Positions 26,287 to 35,232 of a DNA stretch of 64,000 nt are shown here, in pieces (the first letter of the stretch is position 1; every line of letters starts with the position of its first letter). Under the pieces are notes generated by a model. That model saw only the letters and a list, made by a program, of their open reading frames with translations, was not told where the DNA came from and searched no databases. This DNA is from Anaerolineaceae bacterium. Its GTDB lineage: Bacteria > Chloroflexota > Anaerolineae > Aggregatilineales > Phototrophicaceae. A program made the translations under genes and the position numbers. The stretch is taken from positions 1 through 64,000 of the forward strand of contig NZXX01000004.1 of the NCBI GenBank assembly GCA_002702065.1, read 5' to 3'.

Positions 26287-27240
26287 ATGAGTGAGCCACA
26301 AACACAGTATGCCTATTTTCAGGGTCGCATCGTCCCCATCAGCGAAGCCACCGTCCCCATCACAACACAGTCGCTCCATTACGGAACCGGGGTCTTCGGT
26401 GGTATGCGCGCCTACTGGAATGCTGAACATGAGGAGGCGTATATCTTCCGCCCTTACGAACACTTCGAGCGATTGTTGCAGTCGGCTGCGCTGCTGCGTA
26501 TGAAGCTGGACTACACCCCCGCCAGCCTGCTCGATATCCTCACCGCGCTCATTCAGAAAGAGGGTTTCCGCACCAATTGTTACATCCGCCCGCTGGCCTA
26601 TATCGCCGAACAAACCCTGGCCGTCCGCTTGCACGACCTTCAGCCGGACCTGGCGATCTTCGTCAACCCGCTGGGCGATGCCCATTTTGTCAGCGTCGAC
26701 GAGGGCGCACATGTCTGTATCTCGGCATGGCGGCGGGTCGACGATAATGCCATCCCCGCGCGCGGCAAGGTCGTCGGGGCCTATGTCAATTCGATGATGA
26801 TCAAAAGTGATGCCGTGCTGGCCGGTTATGACGACGCATTGGTGCTGAACAATGACGGCCATGTCGCCGAGTTCAGCACGGCCAATATGATGATGGTGCG
26901 CAAAGGTGTGGTTATTACCCCACCCATAACGGATAACATCCTCGAAGGGGTGGTGCGCCGGTCGCTCATTCATCTGCTGCGCCACGAACTGGGCGTTGAA
27001 GTGGTGGAGCGCCCCATTGACCGCACCGAAGTTTATCTGGCGGAAGAAATGTTTATGTGTGGCACCGGCGCGCAGATCTCACCCGTAACCCGCATCGAGC
27101 ACCGGGATGTTGGCGACGGGGAGATTGGTCCGATCACACGGCGGCTGCGCGACCTGTATATGGATGTGGTGCATGGCCGCAGCGACAAGTATCAACACTG
27201 GGTCGCGCCGGTATACAGCGCCGAAACGATGATGAAATAA
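26287..27240 (+). CDS. ilvE: Branched-chain amino acid aminotransferase (class IV)
   Basis: A 317-residue fold-type IV PLP enzyme that transaminates Val, Leu and Ile with 2-oxoglutarate. The N-terminal LHYGTGVFGGMRAY and the PLP lysine region ARGKVVGAYVNSMM (catalytic Lys at about 161, aligned with K159 of E. coli IlvE) are intact. AEFSTANMMMV replaces the usual SEGSGENIF, so substrate range may differ slightly from the standard enzyme; D-amino-acid transaminase is less likely. ATG with AGGA seven bases upstream; a hairpin terminator follows. Confidence 0.9.
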   Translation: MSEPQTQYAYFQGRIVPISEATVPITTQSLHYGTGVFGGMRAYWNAEHEEAYIFRPYEHFERLLQSAALLRMKLDYTPASLLDILTALIQKEGFRTNCYIRPLAYIAEQTLAVRLHDLQPDLAIFVNPLGDAHFVSVDEGAHVCISAWRRVDDNAIPARGKVVGAYVNSMMIKSDAVLAGYDDALVLNNDGHVAEFSTANMMMVRKGVVITPPITDNILEGVVRRSLIHLLRHELGVEVVERPIDRTEVYLAEEMFMCGTGAQISPVTRIEHRDVGDGEIGPITRRLRDLYMDVVHGRSDKYQHWVAPVYSAETMMK

Positions 27241-27259
27241 GATAACATGGCAGTATACG

Positions 27260-27296
27260 AAGGACAGGTCGCATGCCTGTCCTTATCTTGTCCTTT
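27260..27296 (+). terminator. ilvE terminator
   Basis: Perfect 9-bp stem AAGGACAGG/CCTGTCCTT (27260-27268, 27276-27284) with a 7-base loop, followed by ATCTTGTCCTTT. The T-tract is interrupted. Confidence 0.75.
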
Positions 27297-27347
27297 AGAA
27301 TGATGATTGGCAGATACTGGCTTCGGCTAACGCGTTAGCAACTCATT

Positions 27348-27842
27348 TCAGCGTTCGGTATCGGGTTCGGCGCGCATCCTGCCGCCGCGAACCGTCGCAC
27401 CAACCACTAACGCCGCGCTGATGAGCACCAGATTCTTGACGATGTACTGGCCTTCCAGTGTCAAACCATAGGGGAAAACGGTAAAAACCAGGTCAGGCCG
27501 CAGCACAACCGGCGAGATCGTACCTGGCATTTGCAGAAACAACAGCAAAATAGTGGTACGCATAAAGCGACCCAAAATAAAGCCCAGCCCAATGACCATT
27601 TCCCAGACTGCCAGAAATGGCAGAAACAGGTCCATCGGCAAAAAGGTGATCGTCGCGCGGATCAGGCCTTCCGCCGGGCTGAGGCCGGGCACCAGCTTGA
27701 GCGCACCGAACCAGAAGAAGATAACACCCAGCGAAATCCGCAGCAGCGTGACACCATGACTCGCCATCCAGCGGGTAATGCGGGTGTCGACTTCATTAAA
27801 CCGGGCTTGTAGTGTATTGTTATTACCAGTACGCGGTCCCAT
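27348..27842 (-). CDS. DoxX-like membrane protein
   Basis: About 164 residues with four hydrophobic helices and the DoxX-like opening [18 protein letters not shown], then a motif [17 protein letters not shown] in helix 3. DoxX-family proteins are linked to quinone or thiosulfate metabolism and oxidative stress, but their role is seldom known. I choose the ATG at 27842, since AAAGGG touches the ATG at 27848 but stands six bases before the second ATG. Monocistronic and divergent from the ABC ATPase gene. Confidence 0.72.
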   Translation of the reverse strand: MGPRTGNNNTLQARFNEVDTRITRWMASHGVTLLRISLGVIFFWFGALKLVPGLSPAEGLIRATITFLPMDLFLPFLAVWEMVIGLGFILGRFMRTTILLLFLQMPGTISPVVLRPDLVFTVFPYGLTLEGQYIVKNLVLISAALVVGATVRGGRMRAEPDTER

Positions 27843-27995
27843 CAGCATCCCTTTCTGCGCCAGTCGCAGTTTGTGAAGGATTTCTCAACACGTTCATTTT
27901 AGCAGCACCACCTTGGAGATATATTAGACGCGCAACCGGATTTTATTTTTTCCGTACAGTACAACAGACAAGCAGCACATAGAGGAATGTCCATT

Positions 27996-28721
27996 ATGTC
28001 CCAGAACCATGCCGTTATCCATGTGCGTGAACTGACCAAAGAACTGCCCCTAGGCAAAGTCACGGTTCATGCGCTGCGCGGCGTCAACCTCGATATCTAT
28101 GCCGGCGAGATGGTCAGCATCGTCGGGCCATCCGGCAGCGGCAAGAGTACCCTGCTCGGCCTCATTGGCGGGTTGGACAGCCCCACCCGTGGCACCATTC
28201 ATATCGACGGCGTCGACATCACCCGCATGAATGAAGATCAGCTGACAGAGATCCGCAACGAAAAAATCGGATTCATCTTCCAGTTCTTTAACCTCATCCC
28301 CACCCTGACAGCTGTGGAAAATGTGGCACTGCCGATTCAATTCGCCCAGAAGCCCAAGTTCAAGCCGGAGCGCCGTGCCCGCGAACTGCTCACCATGCTG
28401 GGGTTGGAAGACCGGCTGCATCACCGGCCCGCCGAGTTATCCGGCGGTCAGCAGCAGCGCGTTGCGATTGCCCGCGCACTCGCCAACAACCCACCCTTGC
28501 TGCTGGCGGATGAGCCAACCGGCAACCTCGACACCGAATCCGGCCAGATCGTACTGGAAGCGCTCAAGCACGTGCAGCGCGAATCCGGCACAACAGTCGT
28601 CATCGTCACCCACGATACGGACCTGGCCAATTATGCAGACCGCAACATCACACTGGTGGATGGTGAAATCGTAGAACGGCAGCCTGTCCAACGCGTACCC
28701 GCCGCTCAGTTCAACGATTGA
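27996..28721 (+). CDS. LolD/MacB-type ABC transporter ATPase
   Basis: About 241 residues: Walker A GPSGSGKST, signature LSGGQQQRVAIARAL, Walker B LLLADEPTGNLD followed by the H-loop VTHD. The IFQFFNLIPTLTAVENV segment is typical of the LolD/MacB/FtsE subfamily, which drives mechanotransmission or lipoprotein and peptide export. No FtsX/MacB-type permease is next to it, so the partner is encoded elsewhere. The ATG at 27996 has AGAGGA nine bases upstream. Confidence 0.88.
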   Translation: MSQNHAVIHVRELTKELPLGKVTVHALRGVNLDIYAGEMVSIVGPSGSGKSTLLGLIGGLDSPTRGTIHIDGVDITRMNEDQLTEIRNEKIGFIFQFFNLIPTLTAVENVALPIQFAQKPKFKPERRARELLTMLGLEDRLHHRPAELSGGQQQRVAIARALANNPPLLLADEPTGNLDTESGQIVLEALKHVQRESGTTVVIVTHDTDLANYADRNITLVDGEIVERQPVQRVPAAQFND

Positions 28722-28761
28722 CCCACGCCGCGAAAACTGTCTCATGCCGCCCGGTAGATTG

Positions 28762-28770
28762 TGCTAGAAT
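28762..28770 (+). promoter_or_regulatory. Extended -10 upstream of the VWA-FHA gene
   Basis: TGC followed by TAGAAT, 37 bases before the ATG at 28808 and inside the gap after the ABC ATPase gene. -35 not evident. Confidence 0.5.
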
Positions 28771-28807
28771 ACAGGCTACGAAATAATTGTCAGGTGAGAC
28801 AGAAAAT

Positions 28808-30430
28808 ATGCAGGCAGATTTTGTCCTGGATTATGATGTGCTGACGATCCAGCAGCCGCACAAGGTGTACCTGATCGCGCGGCTGGTGGCGGGTTCCGCA
28901 CCGGACAATGAACAGAGACGGCCCCTGAACCTCAGCATGGTCATCGACCACAGTGGCTCGATGGCCGGGGAAAAGCTGGACTATACCCGGCAGGCCGCTC
29001 AGTTTCTGGTGCAAAACCTCAGCACGCGGGACATTCTCTCGATTGTCCTGTATAACAACCGCGTCGAAACACTGGTGACCCCGGCCCCCGTGCAGCATAA
29101 AGACGCCATCAACCAGCGCATTGACGATGTGAAAGCCAGCGGCACTACCAACCTCAGCGGCGGCTGGCTGGAAGGCACCAATCATGTTGCCGAAAATCAA
29201 GGCGACGAGTATCTGAACCGCGTCATCCTGATGACGGATGGGCTGGCGAATCGTGGCATTATCGAGCCGGAACGACTGGTCGCCCTCGGCGCTCAGAAGT
29301 ACGAAACCGGCATCAGCACCACCACGATGGGCCTCGGTGATGACTTCAACGAAGACCTGCTCATCGCTATCGCCAATGCCAGCGGCGGCGCCTTCTACTT
29401 TATCGAAAGCCCGGAAGTGACCCCGGCCATCTTCCAGGAAGAATTGCGCGGTCTGCTGCGTGTGGTTGGGCAAAATCTGGTGATCAGTGTCGAGCTGACG
29501 GAGCATGTCACGAATGTCGCCCAGCTCAATGCCTACCCGGCCAGCATGGACAAGCAGCGCGTGTCCTTCCGCCTGGGCGATGTCTTTGGCGAAGAGATCA
29601 AAACCTTGGCGCTGGAATTATCGCTGCCGGGCATTGACCATACGGGCGAGGTCGAAATCGCCCGGCTGCGCTTTGACTATGACGAACTGACCGAAGAAGG
29701 CGCCCAGCATCGGGTTCTGGAAATGCCGGTGAAGATCAATATTGCCCCGGAAGGCGAACTGCCGGTGGTCGCCAACGCGGATGTCAGCCAATCGGTGCTG
29801 CTGCTCAAATCTGCACAGGCGCGGCAGACGGCTGTCGAACAGGCGGACAAAGGCGACTATAACGCCGCTTCGCAGGTGCTGCGCACCGCCGCCGATGCGA
29901 TTTCGGAAGCCAATCTCGACGACAGTGCCCTGTCCGAAGAACGGGAAGCGCTGCTCAAGCAGGCCGCAGACATGGAGATCGGCCCGGACGCCTACGACTC
30001 GCACAGCCGCAAGATGATGTCCACCCAGGCTATCTACACCATGACCGACCGCCACACCGCGACCCAGGCACTGCGCGTGCGTGAGTTGGAACGGATGCTC
30101 AAGGACTATAAGGACAAGCAGCCGGCGCAGCAGCAGCCCAAAGGCGGCCCCACACCAAGCGCCGTCACCTGGAACGGCAACACCTTCCCGCTGCAAGGCG
30201 ATCTCATTCGCATCGGGCGGGCACCGCAGAACGAAATCATCATTGATGCCAAAGGCGTCTCGCGCTTTCACGCACAGATTGTCCGCCAGAATGGTCAGAT
30301 GATTCTCGAAGACCTGGACAGCACCAACGGCACCCACATCGGCGGCTTCCCGCTGCAATCACCCTACAGCCTCAGCACGGGAGACGAAGTATTCCTGTGT
30401 AACGAGAAACTGGTATTTCACGCAGACTGA
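28808..30430 (+). CDS. VWA domain-FHA domain protein
   Basis: 540 residues. An N-terminal von Willebrand A domain (about 40-225) has an intact MIDAS (D47-x-S49-x-S51 in DHSGSM, T in GTTNLSGG, D in LMTDG). A beta-rich middle and a helical, charged region (about 330-440) lead to a C-terminal FHA domain (about 455-535) with IRIGRAPQNEI, SRFHAQI and DSTNGTHIGG. VWA binds protein partners through metal; FHA reads phosphothreonine. No signal peptide, so it acts in the cytosol. ATG at 28808 with AGGTGAG upstream; a TTG at 28787 is also in frame. The phosphoribosyltransferase starts 10 bases later. Confidence 0.88.
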   Translation: MQADFVLDYDVLTIQQPHKVYLIARLVAGSAPDNEQRRPLNLSMVIDHSGSMAGEKLDYTRQAAQFLVQNLSTRDILSIVLYNNRVETLVTPAPVQHKDAINQRIDDVKASGTTNLSGGWLEGTNHVAENQGDEYLNRVILMTDGLANRGIIEPERLVALGAQKYETGISTTTMGLGDDFNEDLLIAIANASGGAFYFIESPEVTPAIFQEELRGLLRVVGQNLVISVELTEHVTNVAQLNAYPASMDKQRVSFRLGDVFGEEIKTLALELSLPGIDHTGEVEIARLRFDYDELTEEGAQHRVLEMPVKINIAPEGELPVVANADVSQSVLLLKSAQARQTAVEQADKGDYNAASQVLRTAADAISEANLDDSALSEEREALLKQAADMEIGPDAYDSHSRKMMSTQAIYTMTDRHTATQALRVRELERMLKDYKDKQPAQQQPKGGPTPSAVTWNGNTFPLQGDLIRIGRAPQNEIIIDAKGVSRFHAQIVRQNGQMILEDLDSTNGTHIGGFPLQSPYSLSTGDEVFLCNEKLVFHAD

Positions 30431-30440
30431 CGAGGTTATC

Positions 30441-30989
30441 ATGACCGACACCTACCCCATTTCCATTGCTGGCGTCCACCGCGACCTGCGCCTGTTCGAG
30501 ATCAAGCCAGGCGTCCGCATTGCCATCCTGAATATCCTGGGTGATACGGAACTGGTCGCGGCTGCCAGCAAGGCACTCGCATCGCGGCTGGCATCCCATA
30601 ACATCGACGTGCTCGTGACTGCCGAGGCCAAGTCCATTCCCCTGGCCTATGCCACCTCACTGGAAATGAAGAAGCCGTATATCGTGCTGCGCAAGTCGCA
30701 CAAGCCGTATATGGGTGACGCTCTGAAAGCGGAAACGCTCAGCATCACGACCGGCAAACCACAAACCCTGTTCCTCGATGAAAAGGACTGCGAACTCGTC
30801 AAGGGCAAACGGGTCGCCCTGCTCGATGATGTCATTTCAACAGGCAGTACCTTGCAGGGGATGCGTCTGATTATGGATAAGGCAGATGCCAACGTGGTTG
30901 CCGAGGCGGCTATCCTGACCGAAGGCGACCGTGCCAAATGGACCAACGTCATCTCGCTGGGGCATTTGCCCGTGTGGGTCGACGAATAA
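30441..30989 (+). CDS. Purine-type phosphoribosyltransferase (Apt/Xpt-like)
   Basis: A 182-residue type I PRTase. The PRPP-binding loop VALLDDVISTGST (about 125-137) is textbook, and KSIPLAYATSLEMKKPY plus RKSHKPY resemble adenine/xanthine PRTases. It would salvage a purine base with PRPP to give the nucleotide, but the specificity cannot be fixed from sequence; the HGPRT-like hood motif is not evident. Ten bases after the VWA-FHA gene and probably co-transcribed. Confidence 0.82.
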   Translation: MTDTYPISIAGVHRDLRLFEIKPGVRIAILNILGDTELVAAASKALASRLASHNIDVLVTAEAKSIPLAYATSLEMKKPYIVLRKSHKPYMGDALKAETLSITTGKPQTLFLDEKDCELVKGKRVALLDDVISTGSTLQGMRLIMDKADANVVAEAAILTEGDRAKWTNVISLGHLPVWVDE

Positions 30990-31013
30990 CCCAACCCCTA
31001 CATGCAGAATCAA

Positions 31014-31041
31014 AAGCACCGAACAATGCTGTCCGGTGCTT
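31014..31041. terminator. Terminator between convergent PRTase and ferritin-like genes
   Basis: AAGCACCG/CGGTGCTT 8-bp stem with a 12-base loop. The minus strand continues TTTTGATT, so it serves the ferritin-like gene best; the plus strand has a weak tail. Confidence 0.75.
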
Positions 31042-31067
31042 CATTATCGTTTCGGCTGCTGGCTAAA

Positions 31068-31490
31068 CTACGACCATTCGTCCAGCAGTTTTTTCGTTTC
31101 TTCATAATGGCCGGTTTCGTCGACAATCATATCCTCAAGCTGGATCGCCAGCCCAAGTTCACCGGCTTCCTTCGCCTGTTCTGACCGGGCGCTGTAGCCT
31201 TCCACCGCTTTCTTCTCGGCTTCGAGTACACGCTCCAGCATTTCGCGCGGTGTCTCTGCTGAGGGAACCGGAGCCGGGGTGGTTGTCGGAACGCCGCCCA
31301 GGGCGACAATCTTATCCGCCAGATACTGGGCATGGCCCTGCTCGTCGGGAATTTCGCTCTGGAAAAAATCGACTAACTGCAACCGGGCCGACCCCTTCAC
31401 CGCTGCGGAATAGGTCGTGTACATGACAATGGCCTGGTACTCGTTCGCCAGATCCTTGTTCAGCGCCTCAATGAGTGCTTCCTTACTCAT
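31068..31490 (-). CDS. Ferritin-like four-helix protein
   Basis: 140 residues of ferritin-like fold. NKDLANEYQAIVMYTTYSA supplies the first Glu (E in ANEYQ), EIPDEQGHAQYLA the E-x2-H pair of helix 2, and EDMIVDETGHYEE a second E-x2-H pair, so a di-iron site is complete. It resembles bacterioferritin/DUF2383-like small proteins that store or oxidise iron. The ATG at 31490 has GGAGAGG upstream; the longer frame to 31535 lacks a good site. Monocistronic. Confidence 0.82.
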   Translation of the reverse strand: MSKEALIEALNKDLANEYQAIVMYTTYSAAVKGSARLQLVDFFQSEIPDEQGHAQYLADKIVALGGVPTTTPAPVPSAETPREMLERVLEAEKKAVEGYSARSEQAKEAGELGLAIQLEDMIVDETGHYEETKKLLDEWS

Positions 31491-31575
31491 GATCCTCTCC
31501 TGTCTCCATGTCGAATAATGAATACAGCCTAACACATGGAAACAAGAACCATGTCAAACAAATATGAGAGGAAGA

Positions 31576-32310
31576 TTAATCAACCTGTTTTTCGATCACC
31601 AGTAAGTGCGAATACGCCCAGATATCCAGCGGCGTACCCTCAAGCCGGTACAGCAAATCGCGCATCCGTCGGGCTTTATCGCCAAGACGGTGAATGATGT
31701 TATCGTATGCCGCAAAAATGCGGGCATAATGCACCACCTGCACCGGGCAGTCATCAAACAGGCGCAGCAGGCCGCGTGTGGTATAGGTGCGCACATGGGG
31801 CGCAAGCTGGTTACGCAGCGCATCCGGCAGATAGTTGATGAGCGGGGTATTGCCAAAATGATATTGGCCGCGCCAGTAATGACCGTGCGTCTCGAACGGA
31901 TACCAGCGGTTCGGGGTAAAGATGATCGCACGCCCACCCGGCTTCAGTACCCGCACCATTTCACACGCGCTCACCGCGTCATCCAGCACATGTTCGATCA
32001 CATCGCTGGAGAGCACGGTATCGAAATACCCGGTTGGATACGGCAAATGCTCGGCGGCGGCCACGACTGCATGCGGGGTTGCTTCCCGCGCTTCCAGCAC
32101 GCGTTCGTGTTCGATGTCGAACACCTCGACATGGGGCGTGTATCGCTGGCGAATCTGGGCAGCGTACATCCCAACCCCACCGCCAGCCTCCAGAACCCGC
32201 GCGTCATCCAGTTGAGTCCAGCGGGCAATCATTTGCAAACGTCGTTCCTGCCCGGCACGCCAGACATAGCTGGGCTCGCCCCGCAGTGCAGCTAATTGAG
32301 AATGAGTCAT
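31576..32310 (-). CDS. Class I SAM-dependent methyltransferase
   Basis: 244 residues with the Rossmann motif I VLEAGGGVGMYAAQI, acidic loop VFDIEHERV, SSDVIEHVLDD (motif IV) and LKPGGRAIIFTPN (motif V/VI) of Methyltransf_11-type enzymes. The substrate is unknown; the C-terminal helical part (RRMRDLLYRLEGTPLDIWAYSHLLV) resembles methyltransferases from polysaccharide or lipid clusters. It starts 9 bases after the histidine kinase stop, so they share a transcript. Confidence 0.82.
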   Translation of the reverse strand: MTHSQLAALRGEPSYVWRAGQERRLQMIARWTQLDDARVLEAGGGVGMYAAQIRQRYTPHVEVFDIEHERVLEAREATPHAVVAAAEHLPYPTGYFDTVLSSDVIEHVLDDAVSACEMVRVLKPGGRAIIFTPNRWYPFETHGHYWRGQYHFGNTPLINYLPDALRNQLAPHVRTYTTRGLLRLFDDCPVQVVHYARIFAAYDNIIHRLGDKARRMRDLLYRLEGTPLDIWAYSHLLVIEKQVD

Positions 32311-32319
32311 CGGATCGCT

Positions 32320-34158
32320 TTATCGGTGAGAGGTGTTGGCCGGGGCGCGGGGGCTACCAATGGGTTTCATCGACGGATTAGTGCCGCGTTTACGGGGCCG
32401 TGCCCCATCTTCAATCTGACGCAGCGGCACCAGAATGGTGATCTTTGTCCCCTGCCCTTCGGAACTTTCGATGCTCAGGGTACCGTTGAGCAGTTCAGCA
32501 CGTTCGCGCATATTGACCATGCCCAGGCTGCCGCGCTGGTCGTAATTGGCATTGACCATATCCGCATCGAAACCCACGCCATTGTCCGCAATCTGAACCA
32601 CCACCACATCACTGCGGCGCTGAATATCAATGCTGATCAGTTCGGCTTCGGCGTGCTTGCGGGCGTTGCCGACAGCTTCTTCCACAATATAGAAGATGAC
32701 ACCCTGCTGATGCCCATCAAGCACCGCTTCCACATCCGAACCAACCCGTGCCGCAACATGCTGCCCGTGCGTTTCCAGCGTTTTCTGGCAGAGCTGTTCC
32801 ATCGCTGCCGACAACCCCTGGCTTTCCAGCACCAGCGGACGCAGCGTAAACAACATATCACGAATTTCCTTGGTGGTGCGGCGGGCCAGGTCCTCAACCT
32901 TTTTCAATTCGGCGGGCACTTCATCCGGGCGACGTTCCAGCAGCCGGTAAATATAGCTCATGCGCATCGCAATGGCCGAGACATTTTGCGTCGGCCCATC
33001 GTGCAGGTCGCGGGCCAGCTTCTTGCGGGCGTCTTCCTCCACCTCGACGATACGCTCTTTTTCTTCGAGCAGGTTGCGGTAGAGCACCGCGTTGTGCAGC
33101 GCAATCGTCGCCTGTGTGCCAATCGCCGTCAGCAAATCGGTGTCATCACGGTTAAAGGCGTCACTATCCTCGCTGCCGTAAACCAGCACCCCAAAGTTGT
33201 CATAATTGGCGTGCAGTGGAATCGCCAGCAGCGAACGGGCTTTCTGGAATGCGGTAAAAAATTGCAGTTCCGCGTCCCGATGGCCGTCTTTGCTAAACAC
33301 AGGCACACACTCGCGCAGCGCCCGCCCCAATATGCCCGACTGCCCCGGAACCACCCCCGCCGTATCATTGCGGTTGAACCCGCGTGATGTGGCGACGTGC
33401 AGCGCGCCATCATTGCGGAACAAGAGTGCCGCGCTGACCAGCCGGTCTCGACTGGCCGACTGCACCCCATACTGCCCCGCTTCCAGCGCAGTTTCCAGCA
33501 CCTTGTCCGGGTTCAGGGTGGCGCTCAGCGTGGCCGTCATGTCTGCGATAACGCGGTTGCGTTCCCGCATGTTGTCAACCATCATTTTGGCGCGCCAGTT
33601 CATGCGCTCGACAGCCGCTTTCTGGGCCTCGCCGGATTTTTCGTGGGCGTAGCTCAGGCCAATCGCGGTCAGGCCCAGACCAGCGACGATTGCCAGCTGT
33701 GGCAGCAGCACAGGCATAATTGCGGTAAGCAGTTCCGCGCTGTCGGTCAGGTACAATTCCAGCACCACCACCGCCACCACCGCCACCACCTGGCCGATAC
33801 TCCACAAAAAATTCAGCCGAACCGCCGCCGTCAGCATCAGCATACTGGCAATGCCAATACGCAGAAGCGCATCATCAAAAAAGCCCATCCCGGCATAGAG
33901 ACCGGCCAGAATGAGATCACCAATCACGATCGTATAGGGAATGGCTTTGTGAAACTTGGGGTAGTAGGCCAGCACCAGAAAGGCGATGTTCACCACAGCG
34001 CCGATAAAAAACGTGACAAAGATGTTGCCACCGATGTCGGTGCGTCCCGTGTCCTTATACAGCAGAAAATAGACCAGTGATGCAATCACCAGCAAAACCC
34101 AGCGCATGCCAAAAAAGCCAATATCTTCTTGGGTCAATGCCCTGGAATCGTTATTCAT
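32320..34158 (-). CDS. NarL-type sensor histidine kinase with GAF domain
   Basis: 612 residues: about six N-terminal membrane helices (to residue 170), a GAF domain (about 225-365), a HisKA_3 dimerisation helix with ARDLHDGPTQ as the phospho-acceptor box, and a HATPase with NARKHAEAE, DNGVGFD and GSLGMVNMRERAELL. This is the LiaS/DesK/NarX class, which phosphorylates LuxR/NarL-type regulators. No such regulator is adjacent, so the partner is encoded elsewhere. Followed directly by the methyltransferase gene. Confidence 0.9.
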   Translation of the reverse strand: MNNDSRALTQEDIGFFGMRWVLLVIASLVYFLLYKDTGRTDIGGNIFVTFFIGAVVNIAFLVLAYYPKFHKAIPYTIVIGDLILAGLYAGMGFFDDALLRIGIASMLMLTAAVRLNFLWSIGQVVAVVAVVVLELYLTDSAELLTAIMPVLLPQLAIVAGLGLTAIGLSYAHEKSGEAQKAAVERMNWRAKMMVDNMRERNRVIADMTATLSATLNPDKVLETALEAGQYGVQSASRDRLVSAALLFRNDGALHVATSRGFNRNDTAGVVPGQSGILGRALRECVPVFSKDGHRDAELQFFTAFQKARSLLAIPLHANYDNFGVLVYGSEDSDAFNRDDTDLLTAIGTQATIALHNAVLYRNLLEEKERIVEVEEDARKKLARDLHDGPTQNVSAIAMRMSYIYRLLERRPDEVPAELKKVEDLARRTTKEIRDMLFTLRPLVLESQGLSAAMEQLCQKTLETHGQHVAARVGSDVEAVLDGHQQGVIFYIVEEAVGNARKHAEAELISIDIQRRSDVVVVQIADNGVGFDADMVNANYDQRGSLGMVNMRERAELLNGTLSIESSEGQGTKITILVPLRQIEDGARPRKRGTNPSMKPIGSPRAPANTSHR

Positions 34159-34295
34159 CCAAGCAAACCTCAGTCATGTAGATCAGGATACCGTACCATA
34201 GACGAAGCGTTTCTTCAAATAGAACCCTTGTCATCATCTTACGGTATTTTTTACGGAAAAGAAATTGAAATTGTGAAAGTTATCGAAAAAATGGA

Positions 34296-35222
34296 TCAGG
34301 TGTGAGTGGTCTGAGTCGTGAAAGAAACATCGGGCACAGCAGTCAGCAGGCGCTTGCGGGTGGTTTCAATGGCTATCGGGCTGGCATCCGCCGCGATCCA
34401 GCGCCGGCCCAGTTTCTGCGCAACCACTGCTGTCGTGCCGCTGCCGATGAAACAATCCAGCACCAGGTCGCCTTCCTTGGATGACGCCCGCAGCACCCGC
34501 TCCAGCAAACGTTCCGGCTTTTGTGTGGGGTAGCCGACCCGTTCGGCAGTGGCCGACCCAACTGACGGAATCTCCCATACATCACGGGCATAAACCAGCG
34601 TGTACTGCTGGCCGGTTTCGGCGTCTGTATGGAAATCGCTCTTGCGAAAGCCATAGCGATACATCATGTGCGAGCGTTCTTTTTGCGGGCAAAACGTCCA
34701 GTGATCCGGCGATTTGGTGTAGAAAAAAATATTGTCGTGTTTGCGGGCAAAACGGCGGCGGCTGGCCCCGCCCGTTCGGTAGGACCAGATGATTTCGTTC
34801 TGGAAACAATCGCGCCCAAATACCTCATCCAGTACAGCGCGGGCATAATGGCCGATGTGATGCGCCAGATGCACATAGATACTGCCGGTATCCGCCAGCA
34901 ACCCATGAGCCAGCAGCAGCGTCTCATAAAACCACTGGAGATAGGCGTCTTCATCGGCCCACACATCATAATAGGCCAGCTGCGGCGTGGTGCCGTTGGC
35001 CGCTGTTGTGGAAAACTTGCCGCCGGTCGCAAAGGGTGGGTCCAGATAGATCAGGTCAACCGCACCGGCAAATTCCGGCAGCAGACCGGCCAGCACGTGC
35101 GCCCGATCGCCCTGAATCAAGCGGTTATGCCAGCCGCCATTGCCCACCACATCAACCGTCTGTAATTGCACGTCCGCCGGATGCGCCGGGCGACATTTCC
35201 CGCGCCATGTCAGTTCAGCCAC
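34296..35222 (-). CDS. DNA methyltransferase (N4/N6, beta-type), orphan
   Basis: A 308-residue DNA methyltransferase of the PF01555 class. DLIYLDPPFATGG gives the catalytic motif IV (DPPF at 61-64) near the N-terminus and LDCFIGSGTTAVVAQKLGRRW gives the SAM motif I near the C-terminus, the beta order. YPTQKPERLLERVL is also typical. DPPF fits N4-cytosine or N6-adenine targets. No restriction endonuclease lies beside it, so it is either a regulatory methylase or a system remnant. It ends a run of five minus-strand genes. Confidence 0.88.
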   Translation of the reverse strand: MAELTWRGKCRPAHPADVQLQTVDVVGNGGWHNRLIQGDRAHVLAGLLPEFAGAVDLIYLDPPFATGGKFSTTAANGTTPQLAYYDVWADEDAYLQWFYETLLLAHGLLADTGSIYVHLAHHIGHYARAVLDEVFGRDCFQNEIIWSYRTGGASRRRFARKHDNIFFYTKSPDHWTFCPQKERSHMMYRYGFRKSDFHTDAETGQQYTLVYARDVWEIPSVGSATAERVGYPTQKPERLLERVLRASSKEGDLVLDCFIGSGTTAVVAQKLGRRWIAADASPIAIETTRKRLLTAVPDVSFTTQTTHT

Positions 35223-35232
35223 AGCCTATCTC

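Noticed and set aside
32311..34158. Histidine kinase paired with the adjacent methyltransferase as a two-component system
   Set aside because: The methyltransferase has no receiver or HTH domain; adjacency is only co-transcription.
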